Below are positions 56,264-64,000 of a stretch of 64,000 nt of DNA, piece by piece. The position numbers and the translations under genes are program-made. Origin of the DNA: Cyanophora paradoxa (lineage: Eukaryota > Glaucocystophyceae > Cyanophorales > Cyanophoraceae); NCBI GenBank assembly GCA_004431415.1, contig QPMI01000434.1, forward strand, positions 248,001 through 312,000, written 5' to 3'. The stretch's first letter is position 1; each line of letters opens with the position of its first letter. The notes beneath the pieces were generated by a model. It had not been told where the DNA came from. It worked only from the letters and a program-made list of their open reading frames with translations, and did not search any database.

Positions 56264-57430
56264 ATGCGTCCTGTTTCGCTGCTGTTGTTTGACGGGGGGT
56301 ATACGCCGACCCGCGCGACTCGACTCGGCGGCTTCCGGAATGGCTCGGGAAGGATGCAGCGTGATGTTTGTGCGCGGGGCGCCGTCGGGTTTTCTCTCCC
56401 GCCCTGCTTCGCGTTGACTGGCAAGCTGCAGGAGACTTCGCTCGGCAATGTGACATGCGAGCTGTACTGGAAGCACGCGCCGAAGGCGTGCAGGAACTTC
56501 GCGGAGCTCGCGCACAGAGGATATTACAACGTGCGGGTCCCGCGTAGTAGCGAGAAGCCAGCGCTAGCGTCTAGCTGCCGTGCTCCCGGCGAGCAATCTA
56601 TCTCCTGCATGATCGTTCGATGATTAGGCTTTCGTCACAGGACGCGCCGCCGCGCATCTAGCCTGTATCTCTTTCCGCCACGCGGAAGCTCGTGGCTCAT
56701 TTGCTATGCGCAGGGCGTTCCGTTTCACAGGATTATCGCCAATTTCATGGGTGCATACCCTCATCAGCCCAATGCACTCCATCAGGCTAATGCTCGCTTG
56801 CCTTCTTCTCGCAGTGCAGGGAGGTGTGGATGAAGACACGTTCCATGTGCGGTTTATGTCTACTGCTTATCCGTTTGCAGGTGATCCAACGGGGACGGGC
56901 CGCGGCGGCGAGTCTATCTACGGGAAGGCATTCGAGGATGAGATAACGATGCAGCTGAAACACACGGGCGCCGGCATATTATCCATGGCGAACTCGGGGC
57001 CAAACACGAACGGATCGCAGTTCTTCATCACTCTAGCACCATGGTATGTGCCCCGCTCGCCCAATGTCCTGGATTGCATACAGTGCCGTCTACCTCAGAT
57101 GCTGTAGTGCCCTCGTGCTAGTGTGCCCTCTACCACACTAGAGTGCCAGTGCACTCACATGCTGCAGCCCGTGGCTGGATGGAAAGCACACCATCTTTGG
57201 AAGGCTCAGCTCCGGTATTGGAACCCTCCAGGTTTTTTCCTTGAACTTTCTCTTCCTCGACTTTTAGCTGACTTGGTTGTGCCACGCACAGCGGCTAGGT
57301 TCAGTTGTGACAGACAATGACGATCGCCCAATTGATACAGTGAAAGTTCGTATTCTATATATCACTCTCTATATCTGCCCAGCCTTTAACTGTAGGATCG
57401 GGCAGATCATACGGGCACAGATTGTCTAGG
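56264..57430 (+). CDS. PPIL1: PPIL1-type spliceosomal cyclophilin
   Basis: This peptidyl-prolyl isomerase matches PPIL1, a spliceosome-associated cyclophilin. Homology starts with the exon at 56432: [20 protein letters not shown] and [13 protein letters not shown]. Then [12 protein letters not shown], a 9-nt microexon at 56815-56823, and [20 protein letters not shown] follow. Next are [20 protein letters not shown] and ITLAPW, then [19 protein letters not shown] and [18 protein letters not shown]. The isomerase residues ([21 protein letters not shown]) are intact, with Trp replaced by His in LDGKH as usual for PPIL1. ELYWKHAPK is the PPIL1 hallmark. The true start exon was not identified (an ATG at 56264 is open but has an unusual leader). 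The stop is probably near 57430. Introns here are AT-richer than further left. Confidence 0.85.
56815..56823 (+). other. 9-nt microexon of PPIL1
   Basis: TGCAGGGAG between introns 56751-56814 (64 nt, gtgcat...gcag) and 56824-56880 (57 nt, gtgtgg...gcag). Only inclusion of these nine bases restores the conserved cyclophilin sequence FMVQGGDPTG in frame. Confidence 0.85.
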
Positions 57431-57475
57431 ATTGTCTGAATCATCATCCGGGGATTGTCTGAATCATCATCCGGG
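57430..57475. repeat. Two tandem copies of a 23-bp unit
   Basis: 57430-57452 and 57453-57475 are identical (unit begins gattgtctgaatcatcat), just at or after the PPIL1 stop. Confidence 0.85.
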
Positions 57476-58085
57476 GATCGGGGAGAAGTTCGGATCTCTG
57501 CGTGGGGCTGTCAGGGGATCCGGATGAGCCCCGGGGGACGCGTCAACATATTGAGCATGACTCCCTCAGGGCACCAGTCCCTGCGGGTTACGCTCTCACC
57601 CAAACAGCACGGGTACAGTTAAAGCGCTGTAGGTAGGAGGTCCGGCGCGCCCGTAGCGTAAAAAGAGCATGAATCCCCGGGGGGAACCGCACATGTGTAG
57701 CCCACACAGCCGTAGGTCACAGACAATCGGATGCAGCTAGCTAGCCGCTAGCTTTCGTGTCTATGCTGAACGCACAGTAGCTATAGAGCTGTACCCGTGC
57801 TGCCCACGCCCCGGTGACGCCCGCAGCTGCAGGCCCGAGCGCTAGCGCTAGCTAGGCCCATCGGCGAGCGTGATCGTTACCGCAGCATTTGTTTACCGCA
57901 GCAGGTGTCAGGCAGTGATTCGGACTCCGGCGGTAACGCGGGCACCGGGCGAACTCGGACTGCGATCTGGGCGTCTCAGGTGCTAGCGCAATCGAATGAA
58001 GATGTCGCCGCGCCCCGCGCGCCTCCCTCTAGCTAAGATTTCAGCGCTTTCGATCTCGTTAGTCTCACGCGCCGCGCCTGCGCAG
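57431..58085. other. Interval PPIL1 to AATF
   Basis: Holds the 23-bp tandem repeat, the 113-bp structured repeat copy A, and many CTAG/GCTAGC palindromes (57735-57860). No protein gene recognised. Confidence 0.5.
57561..57673 (+). ncRNA. 113-bp structured dispersed repeat, copy A
   Basis: Matches 61941-62053 at 110 of 113 bases with sharp ends. It can fold: CAGGG (57567-57571) with CCCTG (57579-57583), loop 7; TACGCT (57589-57594) with AGCGTA (57655-57660) enclosing TACAG (57614-57618) with CTGTA (57627-57631), loop 8. All stem bases are identical in the two copies. It could be a small RNA gene, a transposon end or a guide-RNA-like element; the type given is a hypothesis. Confidence 0.5.
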
Positions 58086-60340
58086 ATGAAGCGTGCAGCC
58101 GCGAGATCTAGCGCGCCGGAGAGATCGAAGAAGATAGCGAAAAGCGCAAGAACCTCTGCCCCCGCGCCGAAGTCGGCCGCAAAGCGTACGCGCGCGCCTC
58201 CGCTCGAGATCGCGCTCTGAACGCCACTCGACAGCGCGTGCGGTGCCTTCTTCGGCTACAAAATCTTCTCTCTTGAGCGAGATTAACAAGTTCCTTGATC
58301 CGAAGCCGCAAGGCACGAACCCGGCCGCTCTCTTATCTACTTGGGCTTATGAGCGCACAGAGGCTGAAGAGGACGATGTATTTATGGACGGTGCCAGAAT
58401 CGTCGGCCCGTTTGACGAGGCCGACAGCGAGCCGCACGAGGACGACAGGTATTTCTGTGCCGTTTTTCTTGGGTGGCTGTCCCTGACTGTTGTTTGCAGA
58501 CCCTTCTCCGCCCGCCTACGCCGCTCGAATCTAGACGAAGATCCGAAGTATGCTGGTCAGAGAGTCTCTCGCGCTCAACTGCAGTCCGGTGTGTACTGCG
58601 ATTATCAATGTGTTGTTTTCCTGTCTAATGTTCCAAAGATGACAGCGAGGCCTCTGGTGGGGCCCACGAGGACGATGATGAAGCTGTAAGCGGAGCCCGC
58701 TTCCATACTCTTTCTACATGATCGACTTTTATGCAGGGGGAAAGCTTCGGATCAAATGAAGACGATGGGGAAGCGATGCCTGGTCTCGATGATGATGACA
58801 GTGATGAAGATGACAGCCATGATGAAGCCGAGGAGGGTTCTGGATCAGAAAAAGCATCAGCATCCCAATCGGATACGGATGTGACGAAGCACGACAAATT
58901 GTCTAGCCAGCAAGCTGAAGAGGATGCCACTCAAGTTTTTGGAGGCCAGGGTCAGGATGATGCAGATGCAATGTTCGAGAAAGCCAAGAATGTCAAGAAT
59001 CAGCGAGTGCGTCAAATATTAAAATTCGTCTCACTCAACACTTATTTTGCCAGCGCAGTTCCTGCAGGATCAGTTCTTGGATCTGCGTATTCGTATGCAG
59101 AAACTGCTTGCAGCAGCAAATCAGTTCCCACAAGTAAGTTTTCTCCAGCTGGGTCGCTTTTAATGAGCTTTCAAGCCGAATCAGGTCACGGGGCACGAGA
59201 TTTTCACGAAGCATTCTCAAGAAGTTGCACATGCATTCAAGGAGTCCAGTGACGCCATCCAAGGACTTCTTCGTGACATGTTCGATCTGAGACATGTGCG
59301 ATATCGTCTTTCCTTGTAAGCAAGAAATTTCTGCTCACGCCACTGGTTAGAGTCTGGCTCGGCAAAACAACGATCTGCAGTCTGCTTCGGATCCTCCTTC
59401 TGGTCCTTCTGGTCCTTTTGGCCTTTTTGTTTGTTGTCAATTGACTATCGATTTCTTTTGTGCAGCCCCATTTTCCATTGACGATGCATGGACTCACATT
59501 GAGGAGTGCGCTTCCAGGTTCGCATAATGCTGCATTGATGTTCTGGGCGTAATGTATTGATCCCTCCATGCAGCTTCAAAGCTTTTCAGAACGAAACAAT
59601 CGACAAATGGAGTCGAAAAGCTCAGCTCGCAAGCGCTTTGGGTTCCATGTCAAACATGAAGGCTCTTAACCAGGTTAGACTGTCTCGAACGGTTTCCAGA
59701 AAGTGACGTAACACAACTCGGGCAGAGCATTGTAGCACAGATTGAGAACATCCTTGCTGACGAGCAGCGATTGGTCAAGCGGACCCAGCTCAAGCGGTCT
59801 CAGTACAAGATCTTTGGAAAGGTGCTTGATCTCTCTCTTTTCAGGATGATTTTGTCGTGGCCGACACCAGCAAAAGAAGGAATCTGGTGCAATTCAAGAG
59901 CAGACAGAACATAAGAGGGATCAACATCTTCAGGACTATGACGAGGAGGTGTTCGATGACACCGACTTCTACCAGACTCTAATCCGCAGCTTCATCGAAT
60001 CCTCCAATGACCTAATGACCAACTCAAGTAAATTCCAGCCCATGTATTTGCCATTGATTGCTAGGTGATGCCTGGTGCAGGTACTCCGGAGGACTGGTCA
60101 AGGGCGTTCATTGCAATGCGCAACCAACAGACAAAACAACATCGACTAAATGTAGATCGAAAGGCAAGCAAGGGTCGCAAACTGAGGTGCCTGACACGCA
60201 TTCTCGTCATGCACAACACTACCCTGATTTCTTATTGCAGGTACGAGGTACAAGAAAAGCTCGTGAACTTTATGGCCCCTGTACCAGAAGGCGAAAACCT
60301 TGTCTCGTCTGGGCTTTTGTCCTCGTTATTTACTAGCTAG
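58086..60340 (+). CDS. AATF: AATF/Bfr2 (TRAUB) ribosome-biogenesis factor
   Basis: AATF/Che-1 (yeast Bfr2) belongs to the small-subunit processome and acts in early 18S rRNA processing in the nucleolus. The N-terminus is basic (MKRAAARSSAPERSKKIAKS). LLSEINKFLDPKPQGTNPAA and a very acidic stretch (GLDDDDSDEDDSHDEAEEG) follow. The conserved core is QFLDLRIRMQKLLAAANQFP, then TKHSQEVAHAFKESSDAIQG and WSRKAQLASALGS. The TRAUB domain follows: YDEEVFDDTDFYQTLIRSFI, then DWSRAFIAMRNQQ, VDRKASKGRKLR and VQEKLVNFMAPVPEG. About eleven exons; introns are AT-rich and pyrimidine-ended, unlike those left of 54 kb. The first intron, between about 58200 and 58270, is not resolved. Confidence 0.85.
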
Positions 60341-60396
60341 CTGTATAGTTAGCAACGTTTTTGAGAGCGATTTTACGTTGGGGTGAGCATTGGGAT

Positions 60397-60810
60397 CAGA
60401 GTTGCGATTACGATCGGAATCAGAGTTGCGATTACGATCGGAATCAGAGTTGCGATTACGATCGGAATCAGAGTTGCGATTACGATCGTAATCGATATCA
60501 GAGTTGCGATTACGATCGGAATCAGAGTTGCGATTACGATCGGAATCGATATCAGAGTTGCGATTACGATCGGAATCAGAGTTGCGATTACGATCGGAAT
60601 CAGAGTTGCGATTACGATCGTAATCGATATCAGAGTTGCGATTACGATCGTAATCGATATCAGAGTTGCGATTACGATCGTAATCGATATCAGAGTTGCG
60701 ATTACGATCGGAATCAGAGTTGCGATTACGATCGGAATCAGAGTTGCGATTACGATCGGAATCAGAGTTGCGATTACGATCGGAATCAGAGTTGCGATTA
60801 CGATCGGAAT
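60397..60810. repeat. Minisatellite, 16 units of 24 or 30 bp
   Basis: Eleven 24-bp units and five 30-bp units (24 bp plus a cgatat extension) run without gaps from 60397 to 60810, then a broken unit. Units begin cagagttgcgattacgatcg. In four of the 30-bp units GATTACGATCGTAATC is a perfect 16-bp palindrome; in the other units one base breaks it. Because 24 and 30 are multiples of three, long repetitive open frames arise on both strands; they are not genes. Confidence 0.95.
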
Positions 60811-60848
60811 CAGAGTTACTATGTTATAATTAACGTTGCGATTACGAC

Positions 60849-60991
60849 GTCCAACTTTCGTCCAACTTTCGTCCGACTTTCGTCCAACTTTCGTCCGACT
60901 TTCGTCCGACTTTCGTCCAACTTTCGTCCAACTTTCGTCCGACTTTCGTCCGACTTTCGTCCAACTTTCGTCCGACTTTCGTCCAACTTTC
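60849..60991. repeat. Minisatellite, 13 units of 11 bp
   Basis: Thirteen consecutive units of GTCCAACTTTC or GTCCGACTTTC (one-base variants A and G in the order A A G A G G A A G G A G A). It starts 38 bp after the 24/30-bp array. Confidence 0.95.
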
Positions 60992-61511
60992 GAATTCGTC
61001 CAGCCTCCATTCTGCCGATGGGCACGTGCGCACTCCGGGGAGGATAACTGGTTCTTCCAGAGAGCCCACCGGAGAGCCCGCCACGTGCGCGTGCAGCCGC
61101 GTGCCGCGTGCCTGCGGCAGAACCGGTTCTTGTGGGCCGGGCGAGCGTCCGCCGCGCGCGGCTCGCAGTTCGTCATTCGAGAAGGGCGTTCTGCGGTTCT
61201 GCGGTGGCGATGGAAAGGTCCGCCGCCGCCTCCGCCTCCGGCGCGCGCCTCCCTCCCGCCGCCCTTTACGCCGGCCCCGCAGACGTCGAGGGAGGCCCCG
61301 CCGCGGTCCCGAGTCCGCACCGGATCCCGTGCGCCTCTGCCGTCTCGCCCTTCGCCGTCTTTCGCTCATCCTCCTCGCAGGGCGAGCCGCCTGACGGGTC
61401 GCGGGGCGCCGCCGGCGCTTCGCCGGCGCCGTCGACTGCTCCTGCGGCGCCTATGGAGCTCGGCGGGGGATACTCGGCGACAGAAGCGGCCACGGCGGCA
61501 GCGAGCTCTAT

Positions 61512-61910
61512 GTGACGATATTGATGAGATGGGGTACATCGTATACAACCCCGAATTCGTGCCCCCGGGGCTTGTATACGATGTACTTGCAATTTCAGAC
61601 ACGTGCGGCAAGATCAACTACGGGCTCGGCTCGAAGAGGGTCTTCGAGTGCCGCCCCGGGTGCGGCTTCCGGGCGGACCGCGACGGCGGCGCCGCGCGGT
61701 GCGTGTTGTGTCTATACACGCCTATACACAATCGCTGCTCCCCCCGCCTAGTCCCGACACGGCCTAGCCACGGCATAATTTTCCGTCTAGGCCTAGGGCC
61801 GGCTCGCCCCTCCCAGCGCCGCCCGATCGCAATCGTAATCGTACTCTTGCAGGAGCATCTTCATCCGCTACGGCACCGGCGTGGACGCGAAGCGCCTGCT
61901 CGGTTCGTAG
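61512..61910 (+). pseudogene. Fragment with TnpB/Fanzor-type RuvC-III/zinc-ribbon end
   Basis: After a hairpin-bearing intron (61534-61598) the reading frame gives TCGKINYGLGSKRVFECRPG then CGFRADRDGGAA. A second intron follows, starting GTGCGTG and ending CAG near 61850, and the frame ends RSIFIRYGTGVDAKRLLGS with stop 61908-61910. In TnpB (IS605/IS607 OrfB) and eukaryotic Fanzor proteins the C-terminal zinc ribbon reads C..CG..N......RVF.C..CG...DRD.NAARNI, and the Asp of DRD is the third RuvC catalytic residue. The match covers GKIN, SKRVFEC, CGF and ADRDxxAARSI. The first Cys of the ribbon is absent (Trp by my splice) and the second pair is CxxxC. Upstream exons with RuvC-I/II were not found, so it is a remnant or an incompletely modelled gene. 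Confidence 0.5.
61534..61586. repeat. Inverted repeat filling an intron
   Basis: GTACATCGTATACAA (61534-61548) is perfectly complementary to 61572-61586. The stem extends by CCCCG/CGGGG (61549-61553 with 61566-61570) with one bulge. The left arm begins exactly at the GT donor; the hairpin covers 53 of the 65 intron bases. Confidence 0.9.
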
Positions 61911-62437
61911 CCAGCTAGCGCTAGGCTCCGATCCCCTTTTCTCCATCAGGGCACCAGTCCCTGCGGGTTACGCTCTCACCCAAACAGCACGGGTACAGTT
62001 AAAGCGCTGTAGGTAGGAGGTCCGGCGCGCCCGTAGCGTAGAAAGAGCACGAACTTTGGAACTTTGGATGCTGTGGCCCTGTTTCCATGGGCCCATGCCA
62101 GCCCACTGAGTACTAATGGCCATGGCCCAGTGGCACAGGTGCGCGCGCCCAGGCCTGTGGTACACGGACGTGTCTTCTGCCAGCCCGGTACCAGTCCCCC
62201 TGACGACCACACCGGTACAACCCAGCCGAGTACCCGCCACCAGGAGGCAAAGCCGCTGATCATGAGCAAAGGCAGGCGGCAGCGGAGGGCCGCCGGGCAT
62301 CCTGAAGGAGCAGCTGGCGCTGCAGATGAGCGCAGCCGAGTCGCTTAAGCACTAGCTGGATTGCACGATGTAGAAGGAAAGGACACCAAAAAAAGGGTCG
62401 CGATCGTGATTGGCATGTGAGACAACGAGAGCATTTA
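61911..62437. other. Convergent interval, TnpB/Fanzor-like fragment / GPN1
   Basis: Contains the 113-bp repeat copy B, then GGCC/CATGG palindromes at 62065-62145. No protein gene recognised. Confidence 0.5.
61941..62053 (+). ncRNA. 113-bp structured dispersed repeat, copy B
   Basis: Second copy of 57561-57673 at exactly +4380, 30 nt after the stop of the TnpB/Fanzor-like fragment. Differences are at positions 5, 101 and 110 of the element, none inside the three predicted stems. See copy A. Confidence 0.5.
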
Positions 62438-63872
62438 TCACTTCTTAGCTTTCGTTTTCCCCTTTCGTTTTTCGCTTTCGGGCATGTCTTCTGACAGTTT
62501 TGCCATCTGCTCCTCCGCCCTTTCCTTCTCTCTTTCGGCCTGCATACATTCTCATGACGAGGCAGAAGCTCGAGAACGAAATGAAGCACCATCTTCCGTT
62601 CCAAGTGGGGCCTGTAGACCTCCCAGTACTCTTTCCTTGCATCATCAACTGCAGCAAGGAAATCTGAAATGCCCTCTCCAGACACTGCAGACACGCCCAC
62701 AGTCTGTGTGCACGCTCATCAGTGAATGCACGAACTACATACAAGGAAAGAAAGCTTTACCCTGATGTTCTTGTAAAACTAGAAGAGATGACAGAGTGAG
62801 ATGACAGAGTGACAAATCGACCACATGGCACACCTCATCGAGAACCAGCGACATCGAGCGGGTCAGACAGGCTGAGTATGACTTCTCATTGTCCAGCGCT
62901 GCACAGAATGCATCGTAGTCTTGCATCCACTCCGTTGCAAACTTGTGGGACACCACGTCGATTTTGTTGAACACGCAAATAAAAGGAAGCTGGGTTTTGT
63001 ACATGACACTGCAGTAAGCATTAGCTGTGAAGTCGGATAGAGGAAAAGTGTGGGCCTGCACCTGCATGCATACATCATGTTCGACATGAAGGTCGTTGGG
63101 TTTGCTGAGCGAACAGTGTCGACCACGTACACGATCGCCACAGGCAAGGTGGATGCCAGCGACTCCGTGATAATCGCTCCTGACGCAGACCAAGTGAAAA
63201 TCTCGATCTGCCCTGGAGTGTCCATTAAGATGTATCTGCAGTTTTGTCAGTCTCACAGGACCGCATCCAATTTCAACCGCTAGCACTTACTTGATGCCTT
63301 CGCTCGCTCGCTTCTCGACGAATCCGAGTACTTGATCGAAACTAGACGTGCAGCATCAGCGCAGTCGTTCGTATGCTAGCTTGTAGAACATAGCACCGCG
63401 TTGCGAAAAGGTTTAGCGACGTCAGAATGCCGCCGTTTGGGCCTAGATTATACCTGGCAGAGCGTCAGCCATAAGCGCGTCACATCTCCGGCGTATGCGC
63501 ACTGCTTCATGACTGCCTTGTAGTCGACGGTGTCGCGGATGTCGATGTTGGCCGTCGCCGGCGCATGAACCGCTGCAGGGTCAAGGTTGATCACGTATGA
63601 AGGCGTCTTCGTCAGGTGGAAGTGCGCGTTCAGCCTCTGCGCGTTGCGTGCGAGCTTCAGCGCTCGCGCAGCGGAACGTACGCGCGGCAGCGAACCTGCA
63701 TGAGAGTCGTCTTCCCACTACCGGCCATTCCGATCATGATGAGGACGATTGGCTTCTCCGGCGCGGACGACGGACCGGCTTCGGGCGCGCTGGTTGCGTC
63801 TGCGCCGTCGCGCGGCGCCGGCTGCGGCGGGTCTCCGCTAGCCCCGGCTGACGAGCTTGCCGCATCGCTCAT
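62438..63872 (-). CDS. GPN1: GPN1 (XAB1) GTPase
   Basis: GPN-loop GTPases help assemble RNA polymerase II and bring it into the nucleus. The N-terminus (start 63872) is Ala/Ser/Pro-rich, followed by the P-loop: [19 protein letters not shown]. The next exon has [20 protein letters not shown] (the GPN1-specific NLDPA), then [36 protein letters not shown] carries the G3 [24 protein letters not shown] carries the G4 NKx[21 protein letters not shown] is G5 (SA) and identifies GPN1. The C-terminus is a charged coiled coil ([20 protein letters not shown]) ending KAKK at 62438. The GPN tripeptide that names the family lies in a 63400-63480 exon that I could not place exactly. Confidence 0.85.
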
Positions 63873-64000
63873 CGCGCAGGCTGCGAGGATTCCAGGCTAC
63901 TCGGATGAGCGCCGTTTAGCTCGTACCCGTCTAGCGAGCATTTCCCGCGAGTTGGTTCCTCCTGGAACTGCCTTCTAGCGCATTCTCAAAGCGGTTGGAG
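63873..64000. other. Right edge, upstream of GPN1
   Basis: 128 bp to the window end; part of the GPN1 promoter side. No exon recognised. Confidence 0.4.

Noticed and set aside
57561-57673. tRNA or 5S rRNA identity for the 113-bp repeat
   Set aside because: No box A/B pattern (no GGTTCGA-type T-loop), no cloverleaf, and no 5S consensus could be found by eye.
60397-60810. CRISPR-like array
   Set aside because: Units are contiguous and near-identical with no unique spacers, and the locus is eukaryotic; it is a minisatellite.
60361-61047. Repetitive protein with NQSCDYDR-type repeats, and its antisense counterpart
   Set aside because: Produced by the 24/30-bp minisatellite, whose unit lengths are multiples of three; all relevant frames stay open without selection.

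Overview
This window is nuclear DNA of a GC-rich, gene-dense, single-celled and probably photosynthetic eukaryote with motile cilia. Almost every recognisable gene is broken by short GT-AG introns, mostly 40 to 130 nt. Donors are usually GTGCG or GTACC and acceptors CAG, often after a C-rich tract. A pheophorbide a oxygenase-type Rieske protein points to a plastid, a CCDC96/FAP184 homologue to motile cilia, and a siderophore-binding-type surface protein to aquatic algal life. I cannot place the lineage from sequence alone; a haptophyte, stramenopile or similar alga is plausible. All gene calls were made by joining exons by eye, so spans are firmer than individual exon edges and several 5' ends are open.

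Layout. 0-12 kb: an ungened, palindrome-rich left end, then a PfkB sugar kinase (-), a family-4 uracil-DNA glycosylase (+), an Erv1/ALR sulfhydryl oxidase (-) and a TRPY/Yvc1-like cation channel (-). 12-25 kb: a secreted fibronectin-III/L-type-lectin protein (+), a DOT1-like methyltransferase (+), a tetraspanin-like protein (-), LSm1 (+) and a metaxin (-). 26-39 kb: CCDC96/FAP184 (+), a hemerythrin-domain protein (-), two TOM1/THH1-family membrane proteins (+,-) and a fucose-1-phosphate guanylyltransferase (+). 39-51 kb: a coiled-coil protein (-), the Rieske oxygenase (+), a second DOT1-like gene (-) and a membrane-anchored substrate-binding protein (+). 51-64 kb: a low-complexity basic/proline-rich protein (-), an unrecognised gene (-), the spliceosomal cyclophilin PPIL1 (+), AATF/Bfr2 (+), two adjoining tandem arrays, a fragment with a TnpB/Fanzor-type zinc ribbon (+), and the GPN1 GTPase (-).

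Genes alternate strand along most of the window, so many neighbours share 160-540 bp head-to-head intervals that probably act as bidirectional promoters. Most genes are unrelated housekeeping genes (RNA decay, splicing, ribosome biogenesis, RNA polymerase assembly, mitochondrial import), not a pathway cluster.

The most interesting signals are: (1) the TnpB/Fanzor-like ribbon followed 30 nt after its stop by a 113-bp structured repeat that recurs alone 4.38 kb upstream; (2) two inverted DOT1-like paralogues whose 3' ends are almost identical while the catalytic parts have diverged; (3) an exact 85-bp copy of an internal exon placed in frame directly before the start codon of the same gene; (4) a 9-nt microexon in PPIL1; (5) 24/30-bp and 11-bp satellites side by side.
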